This document shows positions 23,431 through 35,200 of a stretch of 64,000 nt of DNA, one piece after another. The stretch's first letter is position 1; each line of letters begins with the position of its first letter. The notes beneath the pieces are model-generated. The model was not told the origin of the DNA and ran no database searches. It saw nothing but the letters and a program-made list of their open reading frames with translations. This DNA is from Telmatactis stephensoni (taxonomy: Eukaryota; Cnidaria; Anthozoa; Actiniaria; Isophelliidae): positions 278,355 to 342,354 of the forward strand of contig JALIZF010001474.1 of assembly GCA_029948255.1 (NCBI GenBank). Reading direction: 5' to 3'. The translations under genes and the position numbers were made by a program.

Positions 23431-24012
23431 GACAGAGAAATTAATTAAGAATATTAATTACACTTACGGTATCCATGTTTTTTTATTTCAGTCGAATCTG
23501 GGTAATTTCATTCCATCTCACAAACAAGTCTATATCAAATATTTATTATCATTTTTTTATCTAGTTTAGATAAATGAAAATGAAATCTCTGGACTCATAT
23601 GACACATAAACTCACCCCATGCAAGAACTTTTATCTGTATTTCTCATACTAATGAAAACGATGATAAGAACGTCAGTGGTGAAAATTCAAGTTGGATTGT
23701 TGCTTGTCTAAGGACCAATTTCAAATCACCGGCAGTCATGCGGGGCGTGTCATTAAAAATCTATAAAGATTCATAGTCAAGCCTTGCAAAATGTCTTACA
23801 AAAAGAAATAATGATAAAAATAATTTTGAAATAATTCTGAGTAAAAATAATAATTGATATTTTTATGAAGTGCAAGACAAGTTTAGAATGAATCAAACTG
23901 GAATTTAATTATCAAACGTAAATTGCTAGGAACTCCTCTTGGTAATAATGGTATTTCTCACAGCAGCAATTAATTCACGCGAAATTTATAGGAAAGCTGC
24001 AATCTACATTAC

Positions 24013-24124
24013 CTGATTCTTTGATGCTATCGTCATCACTTTCACTGCTAGTCAAAAACGGGTCCGGGACATGAAAGAGTAGGTTTTGTTGCTCAGTCGA
24101 CTGGCCAACAATTCTCTTCTCCAT
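24013..24124 (-). CDS. Probable first exon of a minus-strand gene
   Basis: ATG at 24,124 encodes MEKRIVGQSTEQQNLLFHVP then TSSESDDDSIKES, ending at a good donor (CAG|GTAATG) in phase 1. The frame of the 23.4-kb exon does not join directly, so at least one exon is unseen if they are one gene. No family recognised. Confidence 0.35.
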
Positions 24125-24484
24125 GAATCTGATACTTCATCGTAGTACAACCTGCAGTGTGTAGCATAAGCTCTCCACAGTGTCCTTAAAGGACACGTTT
24201 ATGTGATTGTCTTTCGCGCTTTCCACAAACATTTGCGTCCATTTGTGACCAAGTGTCCTTTATGATAGTAAGGAGTGAGTTGGAAAAGTAATGTCAAATC
24301 AGGGTGAAAGTAACAATTTCTGAAATACAATCAGAATAATTAAATCAGTAGTATTTACAATATTATTCTAAATGGAAGTAAGGAAACTATAGAATTACTG
24401 TTCTTACCAAAACTCATTGTTTTCATTCTGCATTATACCAACGAATGCAGAGAGAAAAAGCATAGAGCAGCTGCATTATTGCAA

Positions 24485-24562
24485 ATAATGCCGTCTGTCT
24501 AATCTAGCAGACGGCATTATTTTTAATAATGCTGTGTGATTCTGTGATCCCACAGCATTATT
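24485..24562. repeat. Two adjacent short hairpins with GCATTATT ends
   Basis: 24,485-24,520 pairs ATAATGCCGTCTG with CAGACGGCATTAT. 24,525-24,562 pairs AATAATGCTGTG with CACAGCATTATT. They share the ATAATGC theme with the palindromic repeats at 21.1 and 24.9 kb. Confidence 0.7.
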
Positions 24563-24853
24563 AATAATAATGCAGCGTGTTTTGCTTACAGGGGAACCAG
24601 ATTTACAGGATGATAAAGTAATGTAACTACTAAGCTAGCAGTCACAGTACTTTTCACAGCCTTTTCAAAATCCAGCTCCCCATTCAGAAAGTACCGTAGC
24701 CTTTCTTTGTTATGACAAACACGGGTATCAAAACGTGTGGGATACAAAATCAGCAGAACTACGCATGCTCAAACAATACTTCAACTTTTAAAAATAAATA
24801 AATACCTCAATTTAAACAATTTTGGTGATTTTGGTGGTTATGAAGTTGACCAG

Positions 24854-24975
24854 TAATTATAAAAGATAATCACTTCGGCACACAGCATTCGTGGGTATAA
24901 TGCAGGCAGCTTAGGGCTGCACCCTCAGCTGCCTGCATTATATCCACGAATGCTGCGTGCCTCAGTGATTATCTA
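24854..24975 (-). repeat. Palindromic terminal repeat, right copy
   Basis: Reverse complement of the 21,114-21,223 repeat, including a dozen bases of inner flank (TTTATAATTA). TTAA follows at 24,976-24,979. It is itself a near-perfect palindrome (GATAATCACT...AGTGATTATC) with the GGTATAATGCAGGCAGC hairpin in its centre. Confidence 0.75.
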
Positions 24976-24979
24976 TTAA

Positions 24980-26585
24980 TTAGCAACCAATCTTTGTCAC
25001 TTAACAATGGCTTAAGTGATTAAACAGTGTAACGCTAGATTCGTAATACAAATGTAACAAATATACAAACGGAAAATTCTTAATAGCCTAAGTAACCATT
25101 CTACTAAATTACAACAACTAGTGTCAAACAGTAAACTAAACAGTACAAAATACTAACAACAAAATATTCTAAAGGCAAAACTTACCAGCAACAATTAGGT
25201 CAATTGAATTGTCACTGACAGATAGATGTCAAAGGGCTTGTGTCTAGTCTTGAACCGTAGATCTTGAACTCGCTAACTGAACTGAACCTTTACTCCAAAA
25301 TAACTAGTCTATATACGTTTCTAAGGGTTAAGAACACTAACTAATTTTGGATTAGGAAATGCGTAATTCTATTATACGTAGCTTATTTACGTTCAGGAAA
25401 AGGTGCGCATGTGATAGAATTCCCTAGAATATACGAAATTAGCTTTCACGAAAATGAATTATGCCATACTTGTGATAACAGGATTACCCTACGCACGTGC
25501 CACACCTAATACGTTTCATTATGTAATCAAATTATCGTCAACTCACGTAAACGACGTGTCTTTAAGGATAATCGTCACACAGATACGAACATAAATTGTT
25601 ACTAATGTGACCAAGTAAACCAATCCAACACTTCACTTTGACTACGGTTTATTCCACTTCACAAACGTAAACCCACGAACGACGAGAACTACGATAAGTA
25701 ATCAATAATAACTAATTAATTACTATCCTACGTTGTTATACAAAGGTTAAGGATTTCATGCGTAAGTCAACTAAAACAAAACTAGCAGAAACTTCAGGTC
25801 GATATGTGACCAACCTAAAATAACTAGTGTAAACACACTATTCAAACTACTTAGCGATTCATGCTAAACCAACAACTTAATTAGACAATCCTATACCTGA
25901 TTACTGTAGAAGTAAATCACTTGTAAACAACAACTACTGAAATAGAGATCGGTTGCATGAAGCAAACCGGCAAATCTACAGCTTTTTCCGTTCTCTTTCT
26001 TGTATAATTCTTGCGAATTTACAACTATAACTGATTTCTACGTAGTACTTAGTTAAATGAGAAATGTTACATACCAATTTCGTTGACTTGAAGTTATGAA
26101 ATAGACATAATTGAGACTGTAAGCAGGTTTTCTTTTTGAACTAACACTCAAAACTAACTGTAAATATTCATCATCAAAGATTTGATTTACAAAACGTGAT
26201 TTGCGCGTGCGCTATAAAACTTTGTGCGCGCTCTACTATTATTCAACGATAAATCTAACTCGCCACACTAAAAAATATCCTAACTTGAGCTGGTCACACA
26301 TTGTAAAACACAAGAACTGAGATACACAGAGTAAATTGTTCGATATATTCTGCTCAAAGTCAGTTCAGAAATCCGAGCTTCATCAGAGTGACCTCTGCGT
26401 CTAGAAGTCATTTCTCACATGACTATAAGAACCAATAAAAACAATCATGCTGTAATTACGTCGGCAAAATGTAATTCAGTACTTCTTTGTGATTCATTGA
26501 AATACTTTGATCGGAGCGTGCAAATTTGAATTTTTGTGTCTAATCTCATTCTCTGTGTGTAGCTCTGTAGTTGGTATTATTTAAA
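24980..26585. other. Non-coding AT-rich interval
   Basis: No gene supported. The segment at ~26,200-26,420 has GCGCGTGCGC runs and a GCTTCATCAGAGTG motif reminiscent of Penelope-type ends. It directly precedes a small ORF and could include its promoter. Confidence 0.4.
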
Positions 26586-26818
26586 ATGTCTGAAACGGAA
26601 ATGTCTTTGCCCGACCGTTATGTCATGCTCCTGGAGCAATCAATCGACCACTCTCGCAAATTGAGGAAGAAATGGGTAAACAAGAGGATCGGCATGAGGA
26701 TCGTATCAGTAAGCTACTGAACAAAATTCAAGAGCTTGAAGAAAAAGTACAAACGACAACCTATCAAAAGAAGAAATCGACAATTACAAGGAAAGTCGAG
26801 GTTCCAAAGCAATGCAGA
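26586..26818 (+). pseudogene. Short coiled-coil-type exon, frameshifted
   Basis: ATG 26,586 encodes MSETEMSLPDRYVMLLEQSI. A neighbouring frame then continues QIEEEMGKQEDRHEDRISKL, KIQELEEKVQ and KVEVPKQCR to a donor CAG|AGTAAGT-like site near 26,818. Joining them needs a one-base shift near 26,655. The heptad-rich part suggests a coiled coil, as in N-terminal exons of several invertebrate transposon-type genes. No domain recognised. Confidence 0.4.
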
Positions 26819-27173
26819 GTAAGTATTTCTGAAACGTGTACAGTATATTTAGTTAACTCAGAATTGTTTTGGCCAGTTAACGATTTTGGCGCCAAAAACA
26901 CATTAACCAAATTTCCCCCAAAATTGGTCAACGTAGCTTGCACTAAGCGATAAATTAACAGACTTACTTGTTAGAAATTATGTAGTATTGGCAAGGATCG
27001 AACATTGTGTTTTTTTTTTACAATTTTTGGTATTAACAAACTTGAAATTTACACTCAAAACATAACAGCCAATCTAGTTAAAAATTAAACACATTATTGC
27101 TATTTGACCGGCAGCCGGTCAATGACCTCGAATTCCTGTTTAATCTCACCTTAATAAACGACGTTGCGAAAAA

Positions 27174-27593
27174 GTGAGTAATACCTGGCCAGAGCGAGGG
27201 GCTTCCACTGTCAAAAGGCTCAATACATGCCTGGGATCTTCTATGATGAACGACATGTTGCAGTCTTTGATTCAATTGACCTTGAATGGACCAAGTACAA
27301 GTGAATGTCACAGTGTCATCCTGGAGGTCACAAGGCAGTGGCTCGCCAAACCCAGACGAAAATTAGCAAGGCCTCCAAAAGGGAACCAAGTCATAACAAC
27401 TTCCGATGTATGCACCCAGGTCGACCCACTTCCCGCTATGCATGAATTCGCTATATCAGAAGTTTGGGAGATGGCCAAAGATATGGAGGCTGAAGTACAA
27501 GAAGAGGAACTTGAGGCTACTGCAGCCCTCCTAAAGCTCCCACCTGACATGGACATTGACATTGACTCTGATTTTAGTGATTTTGAGAAATAG
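27174..27593 (+). CDS. C-terminal exon of a hAT-like or ZNF862-like transposase (tentative)
   Basis: Contains SNTWPERGASTVKRLNTCLG, NDMLQSLIQLTLNGP and VTRQWLAKPRRKLARPPKG, followed by a long acidic tail (EVQEEELEATAALL, DIDIDSDFSDFEK). The ERGxSxxKRxKxxxR...NxxLxxLxxxxxNGP pattern is that of hAT dimerisation regions in repetitive animal genes. The catalytic exons are not in the window. It may continue upstream through an intron. Not an intact gene. Confidence 0.45.
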   Translation: MSNTWPERGASTVKRLNTCLGSSMMNDMLQSLIQLTLNGPSTSECHSVILEVTRQWLAKPRRKLARPPKGNQVITTSDVCTQVDPLPAMHEFAISEVWEMAKDMEAEVQEEELEATAALLKLPPDMDIDIDSDFSDFEK

Positions 27594-28400
27594 TATTCAA
27601 TCAGTCCAATACATGAAAGTACTATATGAATATCACCAAATAGCACTGAGGAAACAATAGACTTTCAACTATTTATACTATCTATTCATTCAGAACATGA
27701 ATGAGTAATTATAGAAGTTGAGTTTAGATATCAAAACACTTTTGGTCTCAATGTACATTTGTGATGAAAACATTCATGCATTACCTGATTACTACTGTAC
27801 ATGTAAAAATAAGTCAACTATTGTTATAAAGAAAAATATAAAAGTTGGGCTTGCAGTGTAGATAGAGTTACTAGAACACTTTTCATTTCATAATATTCAT
27901 AAGATAAAACTTATCATTTCTGAGGATAATATCAAAACATGAGACTTGAATTTCCCAATTATTTAGCCCTCAAAATGCGGGAAAAATGCATCTCCTGTAC
28001 TCTAAATTTCAAAAACTAGGACCCCCCTCCAGGTCAAGCATCGGAGTCCAGACGTCTACTTTTTCATTTATAGCCTTCTAATTTCAAAACTATTGACACC
28101 CCTGGAAAAAGCTGAAAAACCACACTTCCACAGATATAGGCCTTTCTCAAAGTCACAAGATAAAAGGTAAAAGTAGGTAAAGGTAATTTATTTTACTTCG
28201 AGTTCGTGGGGAGTGCTTGCCCAGTCTCCCGAGCCAAAGGTATCAAGAGTTCGAAGGTGCACCCTCTACTCCCTCTATCAATTGGTGCTCCATTTTACAG
28301 GTATTTAAAGCTAATTAAAGCTACACAGAAAGGAAAGAAGTTGAAACAAGGATGTGAAGTCACTGTTGATCGAACTAGGGACCTCTCGCACTAACCAACT
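27594..28400. other. Non-coding interval, possible SINE-like repeat at 28,140-28,390
   Basis: Mostly AT-rich. The last 250 bp (AGTGCTTGCCCAGTCTCCCG, GATCGAACTAGGGACCTC) read like a dispersed non-coding repeat with tRNA-like boxes. I could not define ends or a tail. Confidence 0.35.
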
Positions 28401-29397
28401 GTGGCATCATTGCTCATTAAGAGCAAGATATACATCAGTTTAACCCAAAAGGCAAAAAACGTCTTCAACGAGGTTAATGAGTTCAAGAAGACAGACAAGT
28501 TCATATTTATTTGGACTAAATATGGCAAGACCTACTTAGGGAAAGATGAAAATACTGAAGCTATCTTATTTCCATCGATTAGAGATTTTGACAAGTTCAA
28601 AGAACTTTACTTATCTGATGACAGAATTTGCAAGGAACACCCGGAACGCTGCGGTCCCTGCGATCCACCAAGATAAGTAAATTTATCAACACAATGACTT
28701 ATTTATGTTAATTAGTAGAATATGACTGTATTGTTACATAAGTTGATATATTATGGATAATTTAGCTCATAGCTTCATAAATGAACCCTTGAGTAATGAT
28801 AGCCAGGACCCTGATAATGTACTGTCCTCTATTTCTTCTAAGTATTATAATATTGATGAATTGCATGAACTGTCATGCAATGGTGATACATTTTCAGTTT
28901 TTCATTTCAATACCAGAAGCCTTTCTAAACAATTTAGCTCACTTTGCGATTTCTTTAATTCACTAGAGAATTCCTTTGCCATAATAGGAATAAGTGAAAC
29001 GAAATTAAATCAAAACTCCTACATCAATGTCGATTAGCCTGATTATGACTTTCTTAGACAAGATTCGCCTACTATGGCTGGAGGAGTAGGTGTTTATATT
29101 CACAATTCTCTTCAATATCATCTTAGGAATGATTTAATTTTACCTCTGTTCGAATGTGAACATTTATGGATTGAGATTGAAACTGCTAAAACACAGAAAA
29201 TATTGTATTAGGTATAATCTACAGACATCCTAATTCCAACATACCAAATTTCAATAAATTTCAATGATCCAAAGATTAGATTCTCTTTCAAATAGATTAT
29301 CTTTCAAATACAAATAATTGGTTATAATTGGTGATATTAACATTGATCTCATTAAATGTGAAACTAACTAAACAACATCAGATTACGAAGACATGAT
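28401..29397 (+). pseudogene. CR1/Jockey-like LINE fragment (ORF1 end plus endonuclease start)
   Basis: 28,401-28,676 resembles the C-terminus of a LINE ORF1 (LTQKAKNVFNEVNEF, KFIFIWTKYGKTYLGKDENT). From 28,753 an APE-type endonuclease begins: FSVFHFNTRSLSKQFSSL, FAIIGISETKLN, then a TAG at 29,035, AGGVGVYIHNSLQYHLRNDL, LWIEIETAKTQKI, a frameshift, GIIYRHPNSNIPNFNKF and GDINIDLIKCETN. The endonuclease core is hit by stops and frameshifts and cut off before RT. Confidence 0.7.
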
Positions 29398-29422
29398 ATA
29401 AGTTCAAAGTTTTGTTTTCCAG

Positions 29423-29819
29423 TTATTACCCAACCAACTCTATTACAAATAAGCTGACAAGATTTCAACAACAGAATGGAGAGCCTTATGTTATATATGG
29501 TGACCCAGCATATGGCCTTACCAGAAATATTGTGGCACCATTCAGAGGTGCACGCCTAACAAATGATCAACAACTGTTCAACTCTCATATGAGTAAAGTC
29601 AGATCAAGTGTTGAGTGGGGGTTTGGGAAGATAACTCAAAACTTTGCTTACTTGGATTTTAACAAAAACCTTAAAGTCCTTCTACAACCTGTAGCTAAAT
29701 ACTACCGTGATGGAGCTTTACTGACAAATTGCAACACTTGCTTGTATGGGTCTCTGACCAGCACTCGATCTGAATCCCCCATCACTGGAAACATATCTCA
29801 CAAATATTTGAATATCTGA
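29423..29819 (+). pseudogene. PIF/Harbinger transposase 3' exon (element 3, truncated)
   Basis: After acceptor TTTTCCAG the frame reads YVIYGDPAYGLTRNIVAPF (second catalytic D in GDPAYG) and SVEWGFGKITQNFAYLDF (catalytic E), then a family-typical C-terminus (YYRDGALLTNCNTCLYG). The first catalytic Asp exon is absent upstream, where the LINE fragment abuts. Together with the Myb-like gene at 30.4-31.8 kb this is a 5'-decapitated Harbinger. Confidence 0.7.
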
Positions 29820-30403
29820 TGTATAACTCAAGTTCTGGGGTCAGTTGTAGGAAGGGTGAATAAAGTTGTGCAGCAGTTCTGTATAGATTTCACAACTTTC
29901 ATGATAAGGATTTATCTAATGGATAGTGCTATTCAGCCTTCATACAACTGGCCCCTGCTTATCAAATTATAAATAATTCATTAGTTGGTAAACACAATAG
30001 AAGGTCATAGCTGTGACAATGTACTGCATTATATTGGTCATCATACAGATAATCTTTATGAAAGTGATTTCTATTGTAATTCCCTAATGAATTACTAATG
30101 AGTTTGATAAAATCATATACAATATCAGCAGAAATCTGTATGAGGGTTTATTACTTATTTCATTTTGATTGGCATAAAATAGTCTTTGAATAAGCCATCC
30201 ATTAAATTATAATAATAATAAATATTTAATATATCATAATTTATTATTGCGATAAATAGATAAATAGGTAAATACAAATACTGCAAAATTTAAGACTAAA
30301 ATTCTCCCATAATGCAACAAAAAACTTTGGTGCAAAAGTGACTAAGTGCACTCCATACTTATCCATCAAGAACAGTAACTTCTAAACTTTTGAACATAGT
30401 TCT
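29820..30403. other. Non-coding spacer between convergent Harbinger 3 genes
   Basis: AT-rich, no ORF of note. It lies between the transposase stop and the Myb-like stop. Confidence 0.5.
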
Positions 30404-31764
30404 TTAAAGTTTTTCTTTTAGCAGAGACAGGAACAATCTTCGCTCCTCCAACTCCAACTTTAGCGGCTGCTCTCGTTCCTTTGCCTGCTCTTCATATTTT
30501 TGTCTCTTATTTTCTTTGTGCCAACTCCTTTTCCTTCATGCTAGCCTTCAGTTTGTTCTTTTCTTCTAGCATTTCTATTGCTGATAACTTTGATGCACGC
30601 TTTCTTTTAGGTGGTTTTGATTTTGCACCTGAAAATAGGATAAAATCATCTATCTTTCAGACCATGTTTACATAGCCTTAGCATAAATATCAATAACAAA
30701 ATGCAAATTATTGTCCATGCTTATGTTCATGAGGTTTATATTCATACTTGTGTTATTATGCCACTTTTGTGAAGTGAAGAGCATAAGCATTTAAAGGTAT
30801 AAGCTATTTATATAGCCTTTAGTATATTTTTGTTACTGTACCCCTTTTGCCTTTGCTTGGACTGAAATCTTCATCATCACTGGAATATTCTTCTCTCGAG
30901 GAGCAGCTATCTTCATACCTTTTTCTCTACAAAATGTACAAACAATTTACTTGCATTTAAGAAACCATAGTAAGTATATCAAATTCCGTCTCATTACTTG
31001 ACATTGTCATCATTGCAGCATCTCTCATTTGCTCCCCTTTCTCACGGTCTGCCTTCTCTTTCTGTTTCTTCTTTTCTTTCTCCTTCTTTTCACATTCTTC
31101 AGTATCCTTTCTGTAAGTATAGATGTCCTCCAAATCCTGGTACAGCTCATTGTAGTCTTCTTCTGTTCCAGACTTGTTCATAGATAAGAAATAATTTGGC
31201 TTTATTGATTATGAAATGGAGAATTGAGATTAAAGTTAATTTTGGACCAAAATGAATGAAATTTTAAATGAATTGAAACCTGGCCACTGAATGCCATCTA
31301 TATGGAGACAAATGGAGTTTTTCAAGTTGTTAACATTTAAATTTGGATCATTTACTTCACCCTATTGTCTTTTGAGTTTTTGCAACGAAATGTCCTTATT
31401 TTAATGAGCTTAAAATGCACAGTTTTAATGAATTTTAGTTTCATATCTACAATTTTATCTTCAACTTTTACTGTTTTTGGTTCAAGTGCCCCTTTAGAAA
31501 AGAGCTCTCAAATTGAGATATATAAACGTTCAACAATGCTCACCATTTTAGCGCTTTCTTATCCTTGTCAACAAATTTTTCTATCAAACGACCTAATCCG
31601 TCCCTACATGCTCGTCCAGACAGTTTGACTTCATTGTTTTCAGAAGAAAAATGAGGAGAAAGAATGTTTGAGATTTCACCCCAATCTGATGGGCTCTTTG
31701 GTCTTCTAGCTGCTACTTCTTTGGCTAGCATTAAATCGTTCCAAGTGTTGGGCTCATAACTCAT
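30404..31764 (-). CDS. Myb/SANT-like partner protein of Harbinger 3 (multi-exon, damaged)
   Basis: First exon 31,764 to ~31,548: MSYEPNTWNDLMLAKEVAAR, then GEISNILSPHF and ACRDGLGRLIEKFVDKDKKA. It is a trihelix-like domain with conserved W and basic CRDGL helix, ending at AAATG|GTGAGC. Later exons: ~31,180-30,975 (EDYNELYQDLEDIYTYRKDT then a K/E-rich stretch), ~30,930-30,843 (KRYEDSCSSREEYSSDDEDF) and 30,628-30,404 (PPKRKRASKLSAIEMLEEKN; LELEERRLFLSLLKEKL). The last exon needs a frameshift at an A-rich run. In Harbinger elements the Myb-like protein binds subterminal DNA and helps nuclear import of the transposase. Confidence 0.55.
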
Positions 31765-32257
31765 TCAGAATACAAACGTTTGAGCTAAATTATCGTTCTT
31801 GTCTAAATGTCATGTTTGCTCTTTTCGAGCCGCCATGTTTGTTTTCTAGAACTAATCGCTGTCCACTTTCCTTGTCAAAAATATGTACTTTATTTAATTC
31901 ATGATTCAATAAACAACCCAATATAATATAAACACATGCAAATATATATTTTTTGACTTGAAACGTCTGTTTACCGCATAAAAGGTATAAAAAATACTTG
32001 CCGTAAATGACTTACTGCTAGATGGTGCTCCTGCCGTTGAAACCTCAACCGCGAACCGCAAACTCGATGGCAAGAAATCATAAATCGACATATAGCTCGA
32101 AGTTTTCCCGTAGATTTAGAGACAAAGTGTTCAAGGTTAAAAAATTAAATTGGGAAATAAACAACCAATGCAAAAACTTAATGCAAGAACAGCATTGTGC
32201 TTGGTCAAATGTTCATAGTTGTGTAGCTCATCTCTAGAGTTCTTTCCTATTGCGAAT
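31765..32257. other. Intergenic, probable divergent promoter region
   Basis: Between the Myb-like ATG (minus) and the host-type ATG (plus). It contains GAGCCGCCATGTTTG and repeated TATAA-like AT tracts. No coding feature supported. Confidence 0.35.
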
Positions 32258-35200
32258 ATGGGCGACGAACTTAATGAAGTTCGCTCAGCCCTACCGAAAT
32301 TCACCGATCGACTTTCAGTGCTTCAAATGTCAAGCCCACAAAGTAAGTAAACCTGTGCACTGTGTTTGGAATAGCAAATGTGGCTTAAAGTTGAGAGTCT
32401 TATTTTAAGGTGAAGTCTTTATGGCGCCTTATGGAGTAAAGGCACCTTATGTAGGATCAGGTGATTCACTTTTGTTGCTGGTCTTGATGGATAGCCATTT
32501 TTAAGAGTGAATTAAAGCTTATAGTTTAGTGTTAAGCTGAAAAGCTTTTTAGGCGCGAGACCACTTTCGTTAACAAAGCATGATTGGAAGTATAGTTTTC
32601 AACACCTCAGCAATCGCTGACTTAAATTACATTTATAATTATATTTATTTAGAGCTGTATAAATTGAAGTAAAGCTTTATTGGTCTCTATAAAGTATCTT
32701 GTTTATTAAACAAGATCACATGACTTTGTTAACATTCATGTACATATAATTTAATTTGCGAAAATCAATTAATTAAAAATTACATAATTATTATCATTTG
32801 ATAATTTTCAGAAACTGTAAATTGGAACAGAATATAGACAAGCCTTAATTGTGACTCCTGTATGTCCAAATTACGAATTAAAAACTATGAATGATAGACC
32901 TAATCGGCTTACGCCGACAGCGACGTCACGTGACTTGAATTGGGTACCAAATCAAAACAAACACGCCTCTCCCATACATTTTACTGTAGTTGAATACGTA
33001 GACTCGTTTATTTATAAGCTGAAAAGCCTAAACACATTTAATGATGTAAAAGAATATTTAATGGTAATACATCGAAGACGTAGTAGGAATTTTAAAAAAA
33101 ATGGCCGCTAAAACTGAGAAATTAAACTATGAAAAACGGGTGTATTTACTACACCTTCTGACTCTTACGGCTTCGCTTCTCGCAATTTTATTGAACCAAA
33201 TCTTGAGAAAACATTCCTTAAAGCAATGTAGCATAAGTAACCTTGATTTAGACACATAAATATACGTATTTGAAGCTACAATGCCGGACAAAAAGGTTAA
33301 GACAAAGCGAAAAAAATGTTGCTTTTTGAGTAAATCCATCACTTTCAGTTCATTGTTCTCCCCTCTCCCCCTCTCACCCAATGTTGAGGTAGGTGCACAA
33401 TGTCGTCCAAAGAATGGGCTATCGTCTGGTACAACATTGACCCGGGGGGGAGGGGGATTCAATAAATAACTTGTAAGCAAGAGGGGACTAATCAAATAAC
33501 AGCTCAAATGTATGGATTTCATAACTGTCTCAAGGATTTTTGTCCGTGATTGTATATAAACGATAAGCCTGTTACCTGTTAAGCCTGTTCGCGATCGTCG
33601 ACCAGCGGTTTTGTTTATTATTCAGTGTTTGATTTCATAACACATTTGGTAATATATTTCCATGCGCTATGGTAATTATGGTAATTATTGTGAGGCTTAG
33701 AATATAAATGGACTCTGATTCCACGTTTGTGTACCAGGACTGCTAAGCAGTTAACCGCCTGTTTCTTTTATCCAAGCCAATGCCTATATACTTGCGTACA
33801 CCTCCATTCTGATGGCTTTCTCGAAAACAGCACCAATGCTTAACTTTAGCATTACAAATGTTGAAGGAGTGCACAGCAATTTTGGCGAAATCATTGCGTG
33901 AGGGAAGTCGCTCTTAATCTGCCTGGCTGTAAGTTACTAATTGTAGACTTCATACGTCTGTGGTACCTAACCTCTTTAATTTTCTGATTCTCCAGACCTT
34001 TCTGAAGATAGCTAATCGCTTTCATATCTTTGAAGAAGGTCCACGTTCAATATCTAAGCATTTATGTGGAAATTGCTATTCTATTTCTAAGGAGTTTGAA
34101 ATAGCTACGTTTTTAATAGTTAATCTGCGAAAACTTAATCCGTCCCGTATTTCGTCATACACTAAGACCGTGAACTACAACTTCGTGTACAAATATGTAC
34201 ACTTGATGTGAACATTTTGCAAGAGGCTTTTTTGGTATACCCTTGAACTGGCCCCCGTAAAGCGCAAAACATGTCATAGACAATGCCAGACAAAAAGGTT
34301 AAGCCAAAGCGAAAAAAAATGTTGCTGTTTGAGTAAACCCATCACTTTCAGTTCATTGTTCTCCCCTCTCCCCCTCTCACCCAATGTTGAGGTAGGTGCA
34401 CAATGTCGTCCAAAGAATGGGCTATCGTCTGGTACAACATTGACCCGGGGGGGAGGGGGATTCAATAAATAACTTGTAAGCAAGAGGGGACTAATCAAAT
34501 AACAGCTCAAATGTATGGATTTCATAACTGTCTCAAGGATTTTTGTCCGTGATTGTAGTAGACGATTGCTAGAAGTCGAGTTTATATTCTGTGTACGCCA
34601 GAAATTACTGAGTTTTTTTGACCAGTAAGGTATCAGTACATACAAATTTTATACATCCAAAATTTTATTAAACTAAATCACGAGAATACAATAGCAAATT
34701 AAGACAAAGTAGTATGAGTACTATCCTTGATTTAGACATAAAGTTCAATATACTTACTTGAAGCTACTAATACTCTTCAAACATTGAATCGTATTTAGCC
34801 GTCGCAACATCAACATCTATACAAATTCCAATAGATTTCACTGAATATACATTCAAAACTCCACTAAAAATACGGTACCGTTTTTAAGTTATTTCTCTAT
34901 TTCTAGTGAAAAGACTGACATTTTCATGTTGTAGTGTCAATATTCTTCGATAACTTCGATGAATCATACCGCACACTTGTCAAATTTACATGGTCTTTAC
35001 GTTGTTTTGCTTTCCATATCAAGCTCTAGAAATTTTACTGAACTACTTAAACAGCTTTTACCAGTTTACAAAATCATTTGAAGTAAAAAGATCTACCAAA
35101 ATCGGCTATAATTTAGCTCTGCAAACACAACATAAACACCGTATTTACTAAAGAAATGTATTAGCAATTCTGATGTAAACACCCATTTCAAACCACGTGA

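Noticed and set aside
28206..28394. Possible tRNA gene or tRNA-derived SINE head
   Set aside because: A GATCGAACTAGGGAC box resembles a B box, but I could not fold a cloverleaf or find an A box at the right distance.
33127..34645. 131-aa and 123-aa minus ORFs with a shared peptide
   Set aside because: They simply cover the two copies of the non-coding dispersed repeat; one flank differs and no domain is visible.
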